Below are positions 20,340-34,795 of a DNA stretch of 64,000 nt, in pieces (positions within the stretch are counted from its first letter, which is position 1; each line of letters begins with the position of its first letter). The DNA is from Drosophila pseudoobscura. Lineage: Eukaryota > Arthropoda > Insecta > Diptera > Drosophilidae. The DNA lies in assembly GCF_009870125.1 (NCBI RefSeq), contig NC_046683.1, positions 20,965,001 through 21,029,000 on the forward strand, read 5' to 3'. The notes under the pieces are model-generated. The model was not told the origin of the DNA. It saw only the letters and a program-made list of their open reading frames with translations, and did not search any database. A program made the translations under genes and the position numbers.

Positions 20340-22480
20340 ATTTCCGACTGCGGTTATGTAAGTTAATTCAATGCTCTATATAAAGGTTTAATTATAGGAG
20401 ATTTACTTCGGTTTGTTTGGAGTCCTAAGAATCGCATCCTCATACATTTTAGAAGCTTGTAATTCAATCTATTCGATTATTCAGAGGAATCTTCAGATCT
20501 TGTTTGAGGAAATAGTCAGATACCATAGATACTCATAATGAGATCATCGCAGTGGTTCTCAAGAAGTTGAACCTGATGGTCCTCGCGATTATTGAAGTCT
20601 TGCTGAAACTTAATGCTTGAAGAGAAATTTTATTCATTTAGCTCTTAGTGTATATATTTTTTGTTTGATTTTTATAAAGGTGTGTCTTAGCTTGGCTAAC
20701 TCACCCAAAGGAAAATGATATAAAGTCTGGAAAAACGATAGAGATGAAACCTTAAGCTCTTCGCAGGGATTTGCGCAACACAATAACCTCCCACATTCCA
20801 CCTCTCGCCTCCCGCCTCCCGCCTCTCACCTCGCAGCTTCCACTTCTCAGTTCCTGTAGTTTCTTGAACATTTGGCACTTGGATGAGACACCGAACGAAC
20901 TTGCATATAAAAAATTTCTACACATGATTTCTTTTTATTGCTTTATGACTGTGCTCCGTGTGTCTCTGCGTGTGGGGTGTCTGTCTCGGGAAAGTGTTCG
21001 CTGCAGTCCTGCCCCCATCCCGTAAACTCTTATGAATATTTCACAGTGGCAGTACCAGTACCAGTCCAAGGAACAGCGGAAGACGAAAGTCGCGAAAGAA
21101 GCTCAAACTTTGACATTCAGACGGAAGTTGCCTCTAACCCTTATCCCCATACATCCCATACATCCCTTACATCCCGCGGAGACCTGCACATATCCTTTGT
21201 CCTACGCCCCTTCCACCACTAAACTGCAGCCCTTCTCAAGTGTAACAGTTCCCCTTACGGGATTTATTTTGTATTTTGTTTAGTTTAATTTATGAATCTA
21301 TTAAAACTGTAACAATGCATGTGGGGTTTCGAAGAAGGATTACGTGGGCGAAGGACCTTCTTCTGTGCAATAACATTTGATGATCTGTTTGGCACGGCGC
21401 GTGCTGTGAATCGTCAATAAATAAAAAATGTTGACGCTCTCAAAGCGCTCGGGGAAACCCTGACCCGTGCACCACGACCCCTCTCTGTGCAAACCATTTT
21501 GTGGCATCCATGCTGCGAGTAGACTGTGTATTTGTGTGCATGGGTATCTATGAGTGTGGGTGTCTGCCTCACCATTTTCTGTTATTTCCCCCTGGTTTAA
21601 GCGAAGGCTAAGGAAGCGGGAAAAATATCAAATACACCTTCAACCATTTCTCTCCGAGCTCTACAAACACAAAAGCCTGTTTTATCAAAGATTGTTATCC
21701 CATAAAACTGTTATTAGCTCATTATTTGATGCCGATGTCCCTGTTGCTGACTGATGATAATTACACCCCAATGACCTGTTTGGGGTTACAGCCACAATTC
21801 CCTTTGGAAATTTTATCAAGGTTGTGCCAGTCAGTGTATATCAAGAAAAGTGAATCCCAGCTGGAGAGGCGGATAGACCACTTTAGCAGAGTCCGTTTTG
21901 GGCGAGGGAGAAAGTAGGTATGAAAAATTAAGAGGTGTACATTTTCTCTAGTTTTGACGCCTAATCAGAAGGTGTTAGCCATCAGAAAGGCAGTGCCAAA
22001 GTTGCGCATGCAACAAATTCTGAGAGGCAAGCAAGCTAGCAAGCAACAGCAGCAGCAAGAGCAATTAACAATTAAGTAGCACTTAATTCGTTGTTGTTAA
22101 TCGAAAGTCACTGAAACAGAAGCTGGCGAGTGCAAGGGCTGAGCGTCACAATCCACGAGAGGGATTTATAGTTCCAGAGCGACCAGATCTGTGCTTTGTG
22201 CTTCGAGTGACCAAGTGCTTCGGAGTGGCGCTTATGAATGCCTTTACCCTTGTCCCACCAACTAACACAAGATCGGAACTAAACATTAATGCTAAATTGA
22301 TAGCAGCTGGGAGACCAAATGCACAATTACTCGTACCTCTGCTATACTGCTCAAAAGCACATGGTAAAGTAAATCGGGAACGTGAAGGAATAAGTGGGAA
22401 AGAAGAGAAAAGCAGAGGAAAATACATGCCCAAGTAATCGGAAGAGTGAAGAAGTCACTTCGTCTGCGGGTAATTTGGGT
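20340..22480. other. Gene-free interval
   Basis: I see no supported coding exon. The minus frame 22146-22433 and its antisense partner have no domain. The CTCGCCTCCC-type runs near 20800-20850 are low-complexity. Confidence 0.4.
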
Positions 22481-22682
22481 TTTATATCCGATACTCAAAA
22501 GGAGTATATATTTGTATATGCGATTTTTGCAGAAAATGGATGTGTGTAACCCCCAGAAGGAAGTGTTTCCGACTACATCAAGTATATATCTTCATGATCT
22601 TCCTGTCCGTCTATCCGTCCTTCCGTCTTGTTTGACGCCTAGTTCTCAGAGACTATAAGAGCTAGAGCAACGAGATCTTGTA
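22481..22682 (+). mobile_element. INE-1/DINE-1 5' fragment
   Basis: It contains TTTATATCCGATACTCAAAA, the AGAAGGAAGTGTTTCCGACT block, TCCGTCTATCCGTCC and GAGACTATAAGAGCTAGAGCAACGAGATCTTGTACGAGTCCGAGG-type sequence, then stops matching. The 3' two thirds is absent. The adjoining 22683-22900 is unlike the rest of the family and not identified; it holds a 14-bp palindrome, ACGTCTCGAGACGT, at 22775-22788. Confidence 0.75.
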
Positions 22683-22899
22683 CGAGTCCGAGGTGTACGA
22701 GGCCTGCAGGTCTGCAGAGCTCCAAACGAGAAATGAAGACTAACTTCTGACGAAGAAGCTCCTGGGATATAAAAACGTCTCGAGACGTCTCACCCCCACG
22801 CATGACCGTTGGAAACTCTCACATCCTCGACAGCCCAATGCCATCTCCTCCGGTATCTCACGAACGATAGCGTCATAAACGATCCAGGATTCACTTGAT

Positions 22900-25800
22900 T
22901 TTGTCACTTGCCCAGAAGCTTAATACGTTAATGGGCGAGCCGGAGGTGGCGTTGATTTGTGGTCAGCTGTCCATGGCACATCGACTCACTCACATTTTGA
23001 TAAGCCAACACATGCATATGCAAGCACCCGGACACACACATCGGAATGTTGTTGTGTTGATGAGGCATTATTGAGTACCTGCTGTTCTAGTTCGATGCTC
23101 GGTCTTTTCTACCCGTTCCGTTCCGTTCCGGTCCTGTCCGGTTCTCCCCAGTCCCGTTCCGTCCTTTTCAGTCCAGTCTGCTAATGCGCCCAACAGAGAC
23201 TAATAGGCCTGATTCGATTGCACAATCGGACAGTCGATGGTCCCAGTCCTCAGGCAGTCGCAGTTCCAGCGACGCTACTTCCACTTCTCTCGTTCGGATA
23301 CGAATTCCGAACCACATGCCCTCCCCATGAGGAGGATGAGCGATGCGGGACGGGACGGAACGGAAGGAAAACGGATGGATCCCAAGTTGGTTGAGTGAAC
23401 GGAACCGGGGCCAGAAATGTTATTATGCAAAATAATAACAACGCACCGCACTATGAAATTAAATTTTGAATCCCAGCAGTGAGTAAACTTAAAATACAAG
23501 TTATTGCAACACCAGAAACCGTTTCACATGTGTCTCAGTGTGTTCGTGGGTTCGTGTGTCCGTGTATTCGTGTATTCGTGTGTGTTGCCACATGACTGGC
23601 TTTGACTCTGACTCTGAGTCGGGCCATGGATGTTTCCTTGCTTGTCTGACATTCGTTGCCGTGGCCAACGGGTATACGGGTCGCGGGAATGCAAGAGAGG
23701 TTCAAAGATACAGGGAAGAATGAGATCAAGGGAGCATTTTGGGAACCGAGCTCGCAAATACGAAAACGTCCCGAGGATACACTCGAGGTTATCCCAATCG
23801 AAAGTGATCCCTAATCAAGCGTTCCAAAGGAAAATGGTTCTGGATAGAAAGTGTCCGCAAATTGATATTTGAGATATCTGAGCAAATTCTTCGATAAGAA
23901 AAAACCCCTGGATAAGGATAATTCACACAAGAGAAGGTCCTTAATCAGAAGAATTCTTCGGCGGAAATAATGCTCCGGGAATTGTTGGAAATATTACTGG
24001 GACACATTACTCCCACTTTTCCTTTCTAGGGACAGAGTATTTCGTGTTCCTTGTGTCTCCACTGCGGACTTTCAGCTGTTTTTCTGCAGTAGTTTGCTGG
24101 CTGCGTTCATTCCTTTTTCGGTTTGCCCGTCCCCGCTCTGGCCCTCACTTGTCCCGGCTCTGTTCTGCTTTGCTCCGCTCTGGCTTGGCCTGGGATCGAG
24201 GGTGGGTGGCCGAGTGCGAGTGGGGCTGCGTCTGGCTGTGGGCTTGTGTCTGGGACTGAGACTGAGACTGGGAGCGTTGCCGTTGCCGTTGCCGTAGCCG
24301 TAGCCGTTGCATTTGCCGGTTACGGCTCGTTTTCGTTTTCGTGGGAGTTGGAAGACAAATTGATTTCATGTCTGAAACTTCTTAAGCGCCTGCATCGAGG
24401 GAATCCTTGGCACCTTCCCATTCCCACTCCCACTCCCAGCCCCACTCCCAATCCCTCCATTCATCTATTCTGTTCTAGCCAGGCTAGTCGTGTGGTGTTT
24501 GTGTTCCCAATTTGATATTGTGCACATGAAGCGCAGCCAGATCCACCTACTCGGACGAGTATTTGCCCCATCGCCTTTCCGCCGCTGCCTTTTTGTGTTT
24601 TTTGCTTCTTTTTTGGTGGGTTCTCTGTTAAATTTGTCTAGAAATTGATGCGCTCTGCTCGAAACAATATAGCAAGACAACAGCTCAGTGGCAAAGGCAA
24701 CATGTTGCAATGGCTATCAGCCCGAGTTCACCTCTTTCTCCCAGCGAGCCCCACGCCAGGTTGCATGCTTTTGGCGCATATTTTGCGGCACGTCGCTGCG
24801 GCTTCGCCTCCGCTGTCATAGACATGAGAAATAGACGGATACATACATATATATATACACATATATATATATGTATATACGTACTCAGTGCATATGTGTG
24901 AGCGTCTGAGTGGGGGTAATCTTGTATGTTGAGATGTATGTGTATGTATGTACATACATATATGGCAAAATATTTGCAATTTTGTTTGGTATTCCCACAA
25001 GTGTGGCCATAAATTGCCCCTCATAATACGAGGTGCAACGCTTTCCGCAGCACCCTTCCACTGCCAACTTTCCTCTGCTCTTGTTATCGATTGTTTATCC
25101 TTTATAGTTTTCCCTGTCTTTCGCAATCACTTTTGGTGGCCATCAAAGAGTTGACCCAAAGAGGTTTTCTTGGACCAAAGGATTCCGATTCAGCTCAAAT
25201 GGAACAAAGTGGACAACCATGGAAAGAACAAGCAGAAGAGAAGGAGTGGAAAGAGTGGAAAAATGAGAAAATTGGCAGTTCATTCGATTGGAACGGATTT
25301 TAATATGATCTATCAAGGGGCTGTTCAAAATGGAATTCATCATCGAACCACGTCGGTAATCAACTAAATTCTGCTATCTTTCCAGGCTCTCTCTTGAATA
25401 AGGCAAATCGATTGATTGTGTCGACTGGATACGGCTTTTGATCTTTTCAATTCATCTGGGATCTGGTACGAAAATAATGCAGACATACATATGTATTCGA
25501 ATATTTGACTTGCAGTCTATCTAAATAGACACTATAATCAAGCTATACAATCTCGGTTCAAAATACAAGTGATTAAAATCAATAAATTACAATTGGTATA
25601 ATTAAATGAAGGTGGAAAAACTCAATTCTGTATAAAAGTAGGTAAATGAGTGGGTACGAGTATCACTCTCTTACTCTTCAGTTCTATTATTAGCTTTATG
25701 ATGTTATTTCTGTTGCAGATTTATTACAATCAGCAGAAATAAATTTATTCACTGGGGGAGTCAATGTGGATGGGATTTTCACATCCTCAGAATCCTTATG

Positions 25801-28800
25801 CTCTTCCCCAATGGGATTGCCATAATTTAATTTGGTAAAAATAGCTGGTATAGCTTCCGATATAGGCCTGTTATCTACCTTGATACAGATTTTCAACTTT
25901 TAAGTAATCAATCGGGAAGGTTCACTTCCTACGATAGATCTACGATAATTGATTTTTACAGTAAGTCAGAAAAACTGCAAAAAGCGTAAAGGGTTTCTAT
26001 GGCTAATCAAGTATTAAACTTTTTGTATGATTAATTTTGCAGCATAAATTGGTATATGATCAAAATTGTAGATCCTTCCGGAGCTCCGCGGAGCCCCAAA
26101 CATACCTTCAAAACTTATCCACATTTGCCCTCATTATGTTACAGAATCGTTTTGAACCTGTTACGGGAATTAAATCATAGTTTCTGCTTTCCACAGTTCT
26201 GCTTTTGAGTTGTTTAAATTATCCAACTGGATTGCGCTTGCCACTGAAAGGAGCCAACTATCGAATTACTCGCACAAGTGTTCTTAATAGGATCATACCC
26301 ATTAATTATGCAATTATCATGATTCCTGTTATGTGGCATTGCGTATACGTAAAATGGGGGGTCCTCTGATGGAAGGAAACAAGGAATTTCCACACAATAT
26401 TTGCAGTATCAATAACTTGAACGTTTTTAGTTACCAAATCAGTTTATCCATACTAAGTTCAATGCAATTCTCTCCTCTCCGGTTTCCTTTCGCCCTTTCG
26501 CTTACTCAGTCCGTCCCTCTCCGAAGCCCTTTCCCCCAGCGTTTCCCTCTGTGCCCACCCCTGCAAATCGACTGCGAAACTATAAAATGGTAAGTAGTCA
26601 AAAAAGAGAGGAGAAAACAAGAAAACCCATCGAGAGGGGAAGTCGGGAATAGCTTACCCCCTTTTGTTTTTCACACGCATCCCCTGCAGTGCAGCCCGCC
26701 TGCTCTGCCGCGCCTTGCCCTGCTCTGCCCTGCCCTGCTCTGCCCTGCCTCCGGTGCTCTGGTGCAACGGAGTATGCGTGAAAATCCTGGCAACTTGTTA
26801 GCTTATCCGGTGATTACATCGATAATGCTACGTGGTGTTTTAGCTTTCCAGCTACGTGCTGTTTATGTCTGGAGAGTCAAGCGAGTGCTGCCCCAGACAG
26901 AGGCAGAGATGCGGGCACGGCCATGAGCACGGGTTAGAGGGTCCCGTGGAATGATACTGTTGCTATATCTGTTCGACTGTCTCAATGTCTGTCTGCGAGT
27001 GTTTGGGTTTGAGTGGGGCCCCCATCTCCGTGGGTTACTTTTGGCCGGGACTAAGGACTGCAGAACTCCACTCTACTTTTTCCCTTTGTTTTGCCCTACA
27101 CAAGTGGGTCTGCCACTTGCTGCCATTCGTTATAAATTACAAAACCTAATAAATATAACCAAAAATGTAAAATTATATTCATAGCTTAACAATTCATTCC
27201 GCGAACAGAACTATTGCCACACCAAAGAACGGTTGTATTTGATTGTTTCAATGCTGGCATGATCATTATTTAGAGGTGGTCTATCAGAATGGGAAAAGAT
27301 TTGCAGTACCGCCTAGAGAATGACGAATGGAACCAATATTTCTAAGCAATTGTACACATTTGTTGTTTGAAATATCGAAATTGCTTATGATTTGTATGTT
27401 CAATCGCAATAGTAGGAGATCAAAGATCCAGGTAAGTTGTCCAAAGTTAGGGTACAACAGAGCTCCACTTTCGATTTGATTCCGGCTCTGTGCTGTATCT
27501 GTTGTAATTTTTGGCATACAAATGCGCAAACTGCAACATGGGGTGGCATGTGGCATGAACAGTTCCCTGCAGCACTCTCCGGCCCGCACTTTGTACATTT
27601 TATTGCCCTCAGTCGCGTCGAGAGCTGTAAGCAGAGACATTTGTATGGGCAAACATGTATCTAGAAACTCCTCTGGCACTCCTCCCTTCTTTAAGCCATT
27701 TCACTAGCTGTTATTCACGCGCTCAATCAATTTTTCAAGTTTTTACAACCAGGAAACAGCATAGAGCAGGACATAGCCAGGGCAGGACAGGGCAGGACAG
27801 GGCATGGTACAAGGAGAGTCGGATCGGGTACACTTCTCGGGGTGTTGCTTTTTGTTGCAAACATGCATTTCGCTTCTTTCTTGTGCTGCTTTTCCTTCTG
27901 TTGCAGTTTCTTGTGGGTCTGGCACTAATGATATTTCATTGGTTCTGATTTATAGCTTCTTACTGGGGGTTTTCTCCCGCTATCTGTGCTTTGCATTGCT
28001 AAACAGCAGGAAAGGAAAAAATAGCCCGCGATAGCTGCGGAAATGAGCCAATAGGTAACACGAGCGAGATACGAGCTCGGGATTGGATTAAGCTTGCTCT
28101 CTTCAACTGTCTTGCCTCACAGCTACATACATATGTATAATAGTTCTTATCAAGAGTTGCCACACTGTCTGTGTGGAAAGGGAGTCGGTCCAGACCGACT
28201 GCAACTGGATCCAGTTTCAGTTTCAAGGCGAAAATTAATTGGAAGAATAAGCCAACAGGTGGCCAAAGAGCCCAGGCCTATGCATATACATACATATGTA
28301 TGTACATTCTGCATGCCAGACCATCCTGTTGTGTCTCTATTGACCAGCAGAGCTAGCTGCCAGCCTGCTCGACTTGGCCATGGCAAAATAAAAAATTAAA
28401 AGAAAAGGTTATTCTACGTCACTTCAAATTAACACTTAGATTAAATTAAAAACTTGTGAATAAAAGAAACAGGTGAACACAATTTGATGAAGTTTTATGT
28501 TATGCCTTTTCCTTATGCTATATTTGTCAACTACCCCTCCTCGCACTACCCCCCACCGCCCACATAGCGTGTTTGGACGCGCTTAATGCGGCCAGAGATT
28601 GGTGGGATGGTCGGGGCGTCCTATCTTCGTAAAAGTTGCTCCTGCCGACGCTCGCTGTGGCTGTGACTGCGGCTGCTGCTGTTGGGTTCTCGAATGTTAA
28701 CGCAATTATTACGCATTTCTTATGATGTAATCAGACGCAGCTTGGTTTTCAAATGAAAATATGCCATCCCTATCCACATTTCCAGCCCAGTCCCATCTGC

Positions 28801-31800
28801 ATCCGGATTCAAATACTCATCCGCAGCCGCATCCTTATTCCCATACTACTATGGATCCCGTTTTCCTCGCTGGAGTGGGGCTTGTGCTTTTTGCGGCAAA
28901 ACTTTTCCCAGGTAAGGTTTTTCCGCCCAGTCTCTCTCCGCCTCCCTCTGCTGGCAGTGCTGAAAATGAAGCAAAATAAAACTAAATTATGGCAATTGAA
29001 AATGAAAAGCGAAAATTAAGCGCATAATGAGTCGCAACAGGGGAAAGAGAATGATGTTGGATGGGTGGGGGGAGGGGGGGCGCGGAAGCTAAGGGTAGGC
29101 TCAAGATAAAAGCAACAAGCGACGACGAGAACGAAACGCGGACGGAGGACGAGGGGGAGGAGGAGGGGAAGGAAGAGGGGAAGGAAGAGGAGGAAGACGA
29201 CGACCGGGATAACGACAATACAGGATAATACAATAAAGGCCGACAAACAACAAGAAAACTGCCAAATTATGAAGCAAAAGTTGGCGTGAAGCAATCTCAA
29301 GAGGAACACAAAGCGAAGGGCGTGTCGGCAGAGGGAAAGCGCATTATCCGAAGCCCTAATGCACTGTGCCACAATGAACAGAAGAGAAAAACCAAGAGCA
29401 GAGAACCTGAACGGTCCTGAACCGTCCTGAACCTCTGTTCTGGTCTGCCTCTGCCTCTGCCTCCGCCTCCGCCTCCGCCTCTGCCATGAGCCTTCATTGT
29501 GAACTCTGCCCAGGAACGGAACGCTGCTTTCGGCTGCCACTTGAGCAGGTCTGAGCAGCCATCAGATGGCTGATGGGCGATGGTTTGAGGGCAGGCCTTG
29601 GGTCTCTGGGTCTTGCCGAGGTGTGGTTCGTTAGCTCGAAATGAAACGAAGGAGTACCAGCCGAGCAAACTCACGTCCCGTAAATCAGTCAAAAGAAATT
29701 CGCTTCAAAGCTGCAAGGAATCTCCAGAGTGCAGGGCGATGAAAGTGTCAAGATCACAGCTGAACAGGGCCCTCCAGAATTGTTCGGTACTAAGTTTAGC
29801 CTTCTGCTCCATTGTCCAATTTAAACCAAGTATTTGCATATTAATGTCAAAATCGAATCTAATGTCTAATCTCGGAGCAACTGTATTGGCATGCATATCC
29901 TAATGTTGAGTTGGGTTTAAGCTTAAATTTGGTTTGCTTGTGCTTGAATCTCCCAGTCCAGTTCTAGACAAATATTTCATACTTCATTAATAATAGTTAA
30001 GTAGTAATAGGTTGACTTAATAATAAAGTCCGACGCTGGTACATATTTTGCTTGCACTTCAACACATTATCTTCGACAATCTTGTCGCCAGGCAAGCCGT
30101 AGAAGCATTCCCTGCACATGCATATGTATGTGCACACATACATACATACAAATAGTCGTACAGACAGATCAGCACACACATTCTCGTACGAGTTTGGCTG
30201 TACCGTTTCCATACGCTGCAGCGCTAGGCAAACAAACGGCTCTGTCACTCAAATCTGACACAAGACAAATCGCATTGAGTGGCCTTCCAAATACATTGCA
30301 TGACTCTGCTCTTTGCCGCTCTCCCGCTCTCCCGCTCGGCCGCTCTCCTGGAACTTCTTCGAGTTCCTTCTTCTGCGAGCGAAATTCGCTACACTCGAGC
30401 AATCAATTCACAATTACGGTACTGCCTGCCGCTCGCTCCCACTCCCTCCCATTCAGATTCTCAATCTCATTCCCATTCCCATTCTCATTCGCATTGCTAT
30501 TCTGCTCCCCTTCCATTTCGGAATCGCACGAATGCAAAGTTCAATTCAATCTCTCAGTTGTCACTGGCAAACACAATATGGGGAGAGGTGGGGCGGACAG
30601 AGCACATCTGTTGCTTCCTTTTTCTCTTTGCATCTTTGCTGTCATTTCGGCGTGCTCCCAAATTCACTTTCGCAAGATTTACTTCTTAGGTTGCAAAAAG
30701 TATTATACTCGCATTACCGGAAACCGAAAACATTTTCCATTTTTCATATCGAAGAAAATCGGAATTTTCTGAGAACTATGTAGGTACACAAATAACTTTA
30801 AATCAGTTGAAAATAGCTAGGGATAAGTTCTTAGAACCGCAGTAAACTGAAAATTTGTTGCTCTGCTAAGACTTATGTATTTCCGGCACTGCATGTATGA
30901 TTAAAAATGAATTATAATTTCTTTTGATTACGTCAAAATCCTTGATCTATCGTATTTTGAAAATATTTTAACCCTGAAAATTTCGAAACTAATTTTCTCA
31001 ATTGTTCGCGGCGATGCGCAGCGATGGTCGGATATGTCATGGCTTCAAAGAATTCGTACGATTTTAATGAAATCGCACAAAGAAAAAGAATGCGAGAATG
31101 CGAGCAGTGCTGATTTTTGTTGCTAAGCATTTAAATAAGTGCACGCGTGTGAGTGTGTAATGGCATTTTCAATGCGAAATCTAATGGAACGTGTTTAAAA
31201 CAATTTGTCCCCAATATTGAATTACACACATGAGTGCCTTTTGACTTCTTTTGAATCCGAGTGCAATGGCTTTGTCACTTGATGATATCCATGTGGAAGC
31301 TGGAGGAGGTCCGTAGAGTGCGGTGTTCACACGTGCTGCATCTCCTGGCAACTTCATTGAATAGACAAATACCCACACGAGTGTGTGTCTGTATACGAGT
31401 ATGCACTGGGCATGTGTGTGTGCGTGTTCCTAAATTAAGCTGCGTCTGTGTCTGTGATTTAAGTTTATTTAGTCGGCAATCAATTTGCATCATTGAAGCC
31501 ATGCGGACGTGGACCCTGGGACGGGCTGGCACACACTCGTCCTGTGGCACAGTGTTAATAGCGATGGTATCGGGTGATGTTATACACATGATGTTCTGTG
31601 ATTAACGGTGCACAACAAGATATATGATACCAATTGATGATCAAAATGATTAGTTGTATGCTCCTCCAAAGGATATTAATATTTGGAATACTATTATGAT
31701 TGGTTGTGTGCAACGCACAAGAGGAAGCCACTCTGACTCTGACCCCATAAGGCATTGTGAAGAAGATCATCTATTATTGTGTACGCACATATACATATGT

Positions 31801-31965
31801 ATATATGTACGGACAGGCGGATCCTAATGGGACGCTACAGTACATCCGAAGGACTTTGATAATTCTTTTAAGCATTTTCGTCTTGTTTTCGTATTTTTAC
31901 TTTTTAGGGACTATTCATTGTTATCATTATTCAATAGGAAATATTACACATCAAATATTAGATTT
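22900..31965. other. About 9 kb without a supported gene
   Basis: The region is rich in short tandem words: GTTCC/GTCC near 23110-23165, CCGTTG hexamers about 24277-24310, TATGTA palindromes near 24940-24965 and 28287-28304, and CCCTG pentamers about 26700-26750. None of the ORFs carries a domain. A possible short exon at 28851-28911 (ATG then GTAAGG donor) is reported as a finding only. This could be intergenic DNA or the introns or regulatory DNA of a gene outside the window. Confidence 0.4.
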
Positions 31966-32460
31966 GTGAAGTGTTTCCGACCCCATAAAGTACATATATG
32001 TATATGTTCTTGATCAGCACCAAGTCAGTCCCTATGAGCGCCTAGTGCTCAAAGACTATAAGAGCTAGAGCAACGACATTTTATATCTGGACTTCTGTGA
32101 TATCTTGGCCAGCCCCCCTCCGCCCCAAAGATGACAAAAATCTGTGGCATCGACATTTTTAAAGTCAGGAGAAAAATCAAAAACACAGAACTATATACAT
32201 AGAATGACTATATCTTATTGAGTGCAGAATATGAACCAGATCGTATCATAGCCCCACAAAGGACGAAAATCTGTGGCATCCACAATTTTAAAGATACGAG
32301 AAAGCCAAAAACGCAGAATCCTAGAGAATGACCATATCTCTTAGACTGGAATCTGAATCAGATCGGATGATTATTATGGCAAGAAGGAACAAATCAATTT
32401 GCAGTTGCTCCGCAAACCGAGCCGTATAAATGTAGAGTCGCGGTCGTAGCAGCGAATATT
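31966..32460 (+). mobile_element. INE-1/DINE-1 copy with lost 5' and 3' termini
   Basis: Begins at AAGTGTTTCCGACCCCATAAAG, followed by TTCTTGATCAGCACC, CTCAAAGACTATAAGAGCTAGAGCAACGAC, two CCGCCCC..AAAATCTGTGGCATC sub-repeats (about 32107-32150 and 32250-32285) and AACAAATCAATTTGCAGTTGC. It ends with a rearranged GTAGAGTCGCGG..GCAGCGAATATTT tail. The TCCGTCCG microsatellite is nearly gone. Confidence 0.75.
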
Positions 32461-34089
32461 TCCGTGCCCTTTCATGATCTTGAAGGATTAAAAAAACATT
32501 ACGCACCGGCAACCAAACTCAACATTCAAAATGTATTGTAAAGCTTCTAGATATTATAGCGCTATGCACAAGTGCAGGCTGAAACTTTGAAGATTTGTAT
32601 TATATATTTGTACGAGTATGTATATCTGAAGTATATCTGAAGCTATTCATTTTGCGAGCTGATATGCCCTGAGCTCCCACTGTGCAGCATAAACAACTCT
32701 AGAGTGTAGTGTCAGTCTAGACTGTCTGTGCCTTCGGAAAATATTTATGCTTGTTCCGAAAGCCCAGACACTCTCGCCCAGCCGGCGAGAATTAAGAACT
32801 ACTGATATTTCATATACGAGTGCGAGGGTACGAAGGGGGTTCAGGGGTTAGAACAGCTCCAAGGTGAGTGGAAATTATAATATTTAAGCAAAACAGATCT
32901 CTTTTCTTTTCTCTTTTCTCGCGGTCGCGGAAATATACGCGAAATTTCGAGAAAAATAAGAACAATTCTTCAACGGGATTGCATTTTGTGGCAAATCGTA
33001 AATTTTGCTTATCATTGATTGAAACTTACCACTGTTGGGTATCAGGGTATTCCGAGATACAATCAAGAGCCCGAAGACACAATTAAAAGCGTGCTTTACA
33101 TAACGACCAGAGCGAGTCTGATATAAATGATTGGCTGTACCGCTCATTCACCTGAACAGGTGATCTGAACAGGTTCAGCCACATCAATTGTTACCAGTTG
33201 CATGTTGGTGCACACCTCATGAAAGTCTGAAAAGAGTTGTTTCAAAGATTCCAGTACGATTGCAGGCTTTGAGTTTTACCCTTACAATACACTACAGTAA
33301 GCATATTCTGGGAATGTAGATTGCAGGATCATTTTGAGCCATAGAGGCCTCTGGGGAGGATCTCCGGCGCTGTTTCTGCCAGACAAAATTTGGTTATTTG
33401 AACTATTTTTTTAAAGGTTTGTATCAGAAGTACCGATTCTGGGTTTGACTTTGATCAGGAATTGATCTTTGATCTCGTGCCTCATAATACCACCTAGAAA
33501 TTTTCACACCCTGCTTATCCCTCATTTCTCTCAATTTGGTGGCGTTGCGGGAGTTGGGGAGTGTAACGATCGTAACCTAACATCCTATTTTGAAGATCGG
33601 TCGTCATAAAGGGTATTTGAATACCGACGCGCCGATGTTGGCTTCCTTTCTGGTTACTGTTGAAGTTGTACAAAAAGACAAGACTATATTGCATAATATA
33701 GTGACCTGGTAATATATTTTTATTATGCGGAGATGTTTTTCCCGCGTAGCGCAGAGCATTCCTGCCTACCCTTGGAAGTAAGTTTATCACAGTAAATATA
33801 CCCTATAGAGTATATTGGTTGGTCCCAATGTGCGTCTGCAGAGTAGATTTTAAAATGCATCGACCGCTCGGCTCGGCTTAATGAATACTTTTCGTTGTTT
33901 AATACATACATTTTTACTACTGCAAAAAGTAGCTCAAAAGTAATTGTTGCAACGCACAAAACTTGTTCATAACCGACAGGTCCACCGGTGTCGGGGTCTG
34001 CGGGGCCGTCTATTAACACTATTGAACAGACAACCTCCAGAATCAAACCTACGTTTTCCGATAGATTTGGAGCTCCGAACTACGACCAA
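32461..34089. other. Gene-free interval
   Basis: It has a TACGAGTA octamer at 32611-32618 and unidentified AT-rich sequence. The stretch 33500-34080 has the look of old transposon debris, but I could not match it to a family. No coding exon is supported. Confidence 0.35.
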
Positions 34090-34205
34090 AAACGACCGGG
34101 AACGTTGTGAGTCGCAGCCAGGGCCGCGACTGAACATTTATACCCGATACTCAGCCAGTATGGCCAGAGGGCCCACGCTGCACGATGAAGAGTGTGTATG
34201 ACCTC
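34090..34205 (-). mobile_element. INE-1/DINE-1 3'-terminal fragment
   Basis: CGGGAACGTTGTGAGTCGCAG, then CCGCGACTGAACATTTATACCCGATACTCAGCCAGTATGG and AGAGTGTGTATG follow the terminal hairpin of the family in minus orientation. Only this end is present. Confidence 0.65.
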
Positions 34206-34795
34206 CAAAAAATAGCCATAATATGATTCGAGCTTTATCGCATGGAATAGCGAATTACCATCGAGAACTGAAGAGTAACAGTGAGCTGCCACAGAAGGAA
34301 CTTAAAGAGAGCCAGGGGGCCTGGATCTCACTAAAGGCAGAGGGAAAGGAGGAGGTTAAAGGAGCAAAAATGAAAAATACAGACAGTTTCTGAGTGTTAT
34401 TCCAGTTATACAATGCTATATCTTGCCGTTTATAAACCTTGTTTTTATATATCGATATACCATAAATGAACCTTAAGTTTCTTTCATACCTGGGAAGCGT
34501 TTTGCCGTACAATTGCCGTATCCTTGAGGGACTTGCCGGTCATGCACGACCATGTATGAAATAAAAGTATGATTTTGTTAGCAAGTGTTTCTAGAGCTTG
34601 GCATCTAACCCGTCTAACTTGTTGAGATTTGGGCCACTAATCCACCAGCCATAGGCCAGGCTCGTTCGGCGTTACGCCCGAAGTCGACTGGACCGCTGAT
34701 TAGGGCCAGTTTTTAGTCAGACGGCGCCTAGTGCGGTACTAAAAGCGCTACTACCCAGAACTTTATCGGTGTTACTTACGGATATCAGTGGGAAT

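Noticed and set aside
30128-30783. Overlapping plus-strand ORFs of up to 214 codons
   Set aside because: Three frames open over the same CATTCCCATTC-type repeats; no splice sites, domain or promoter supports them.
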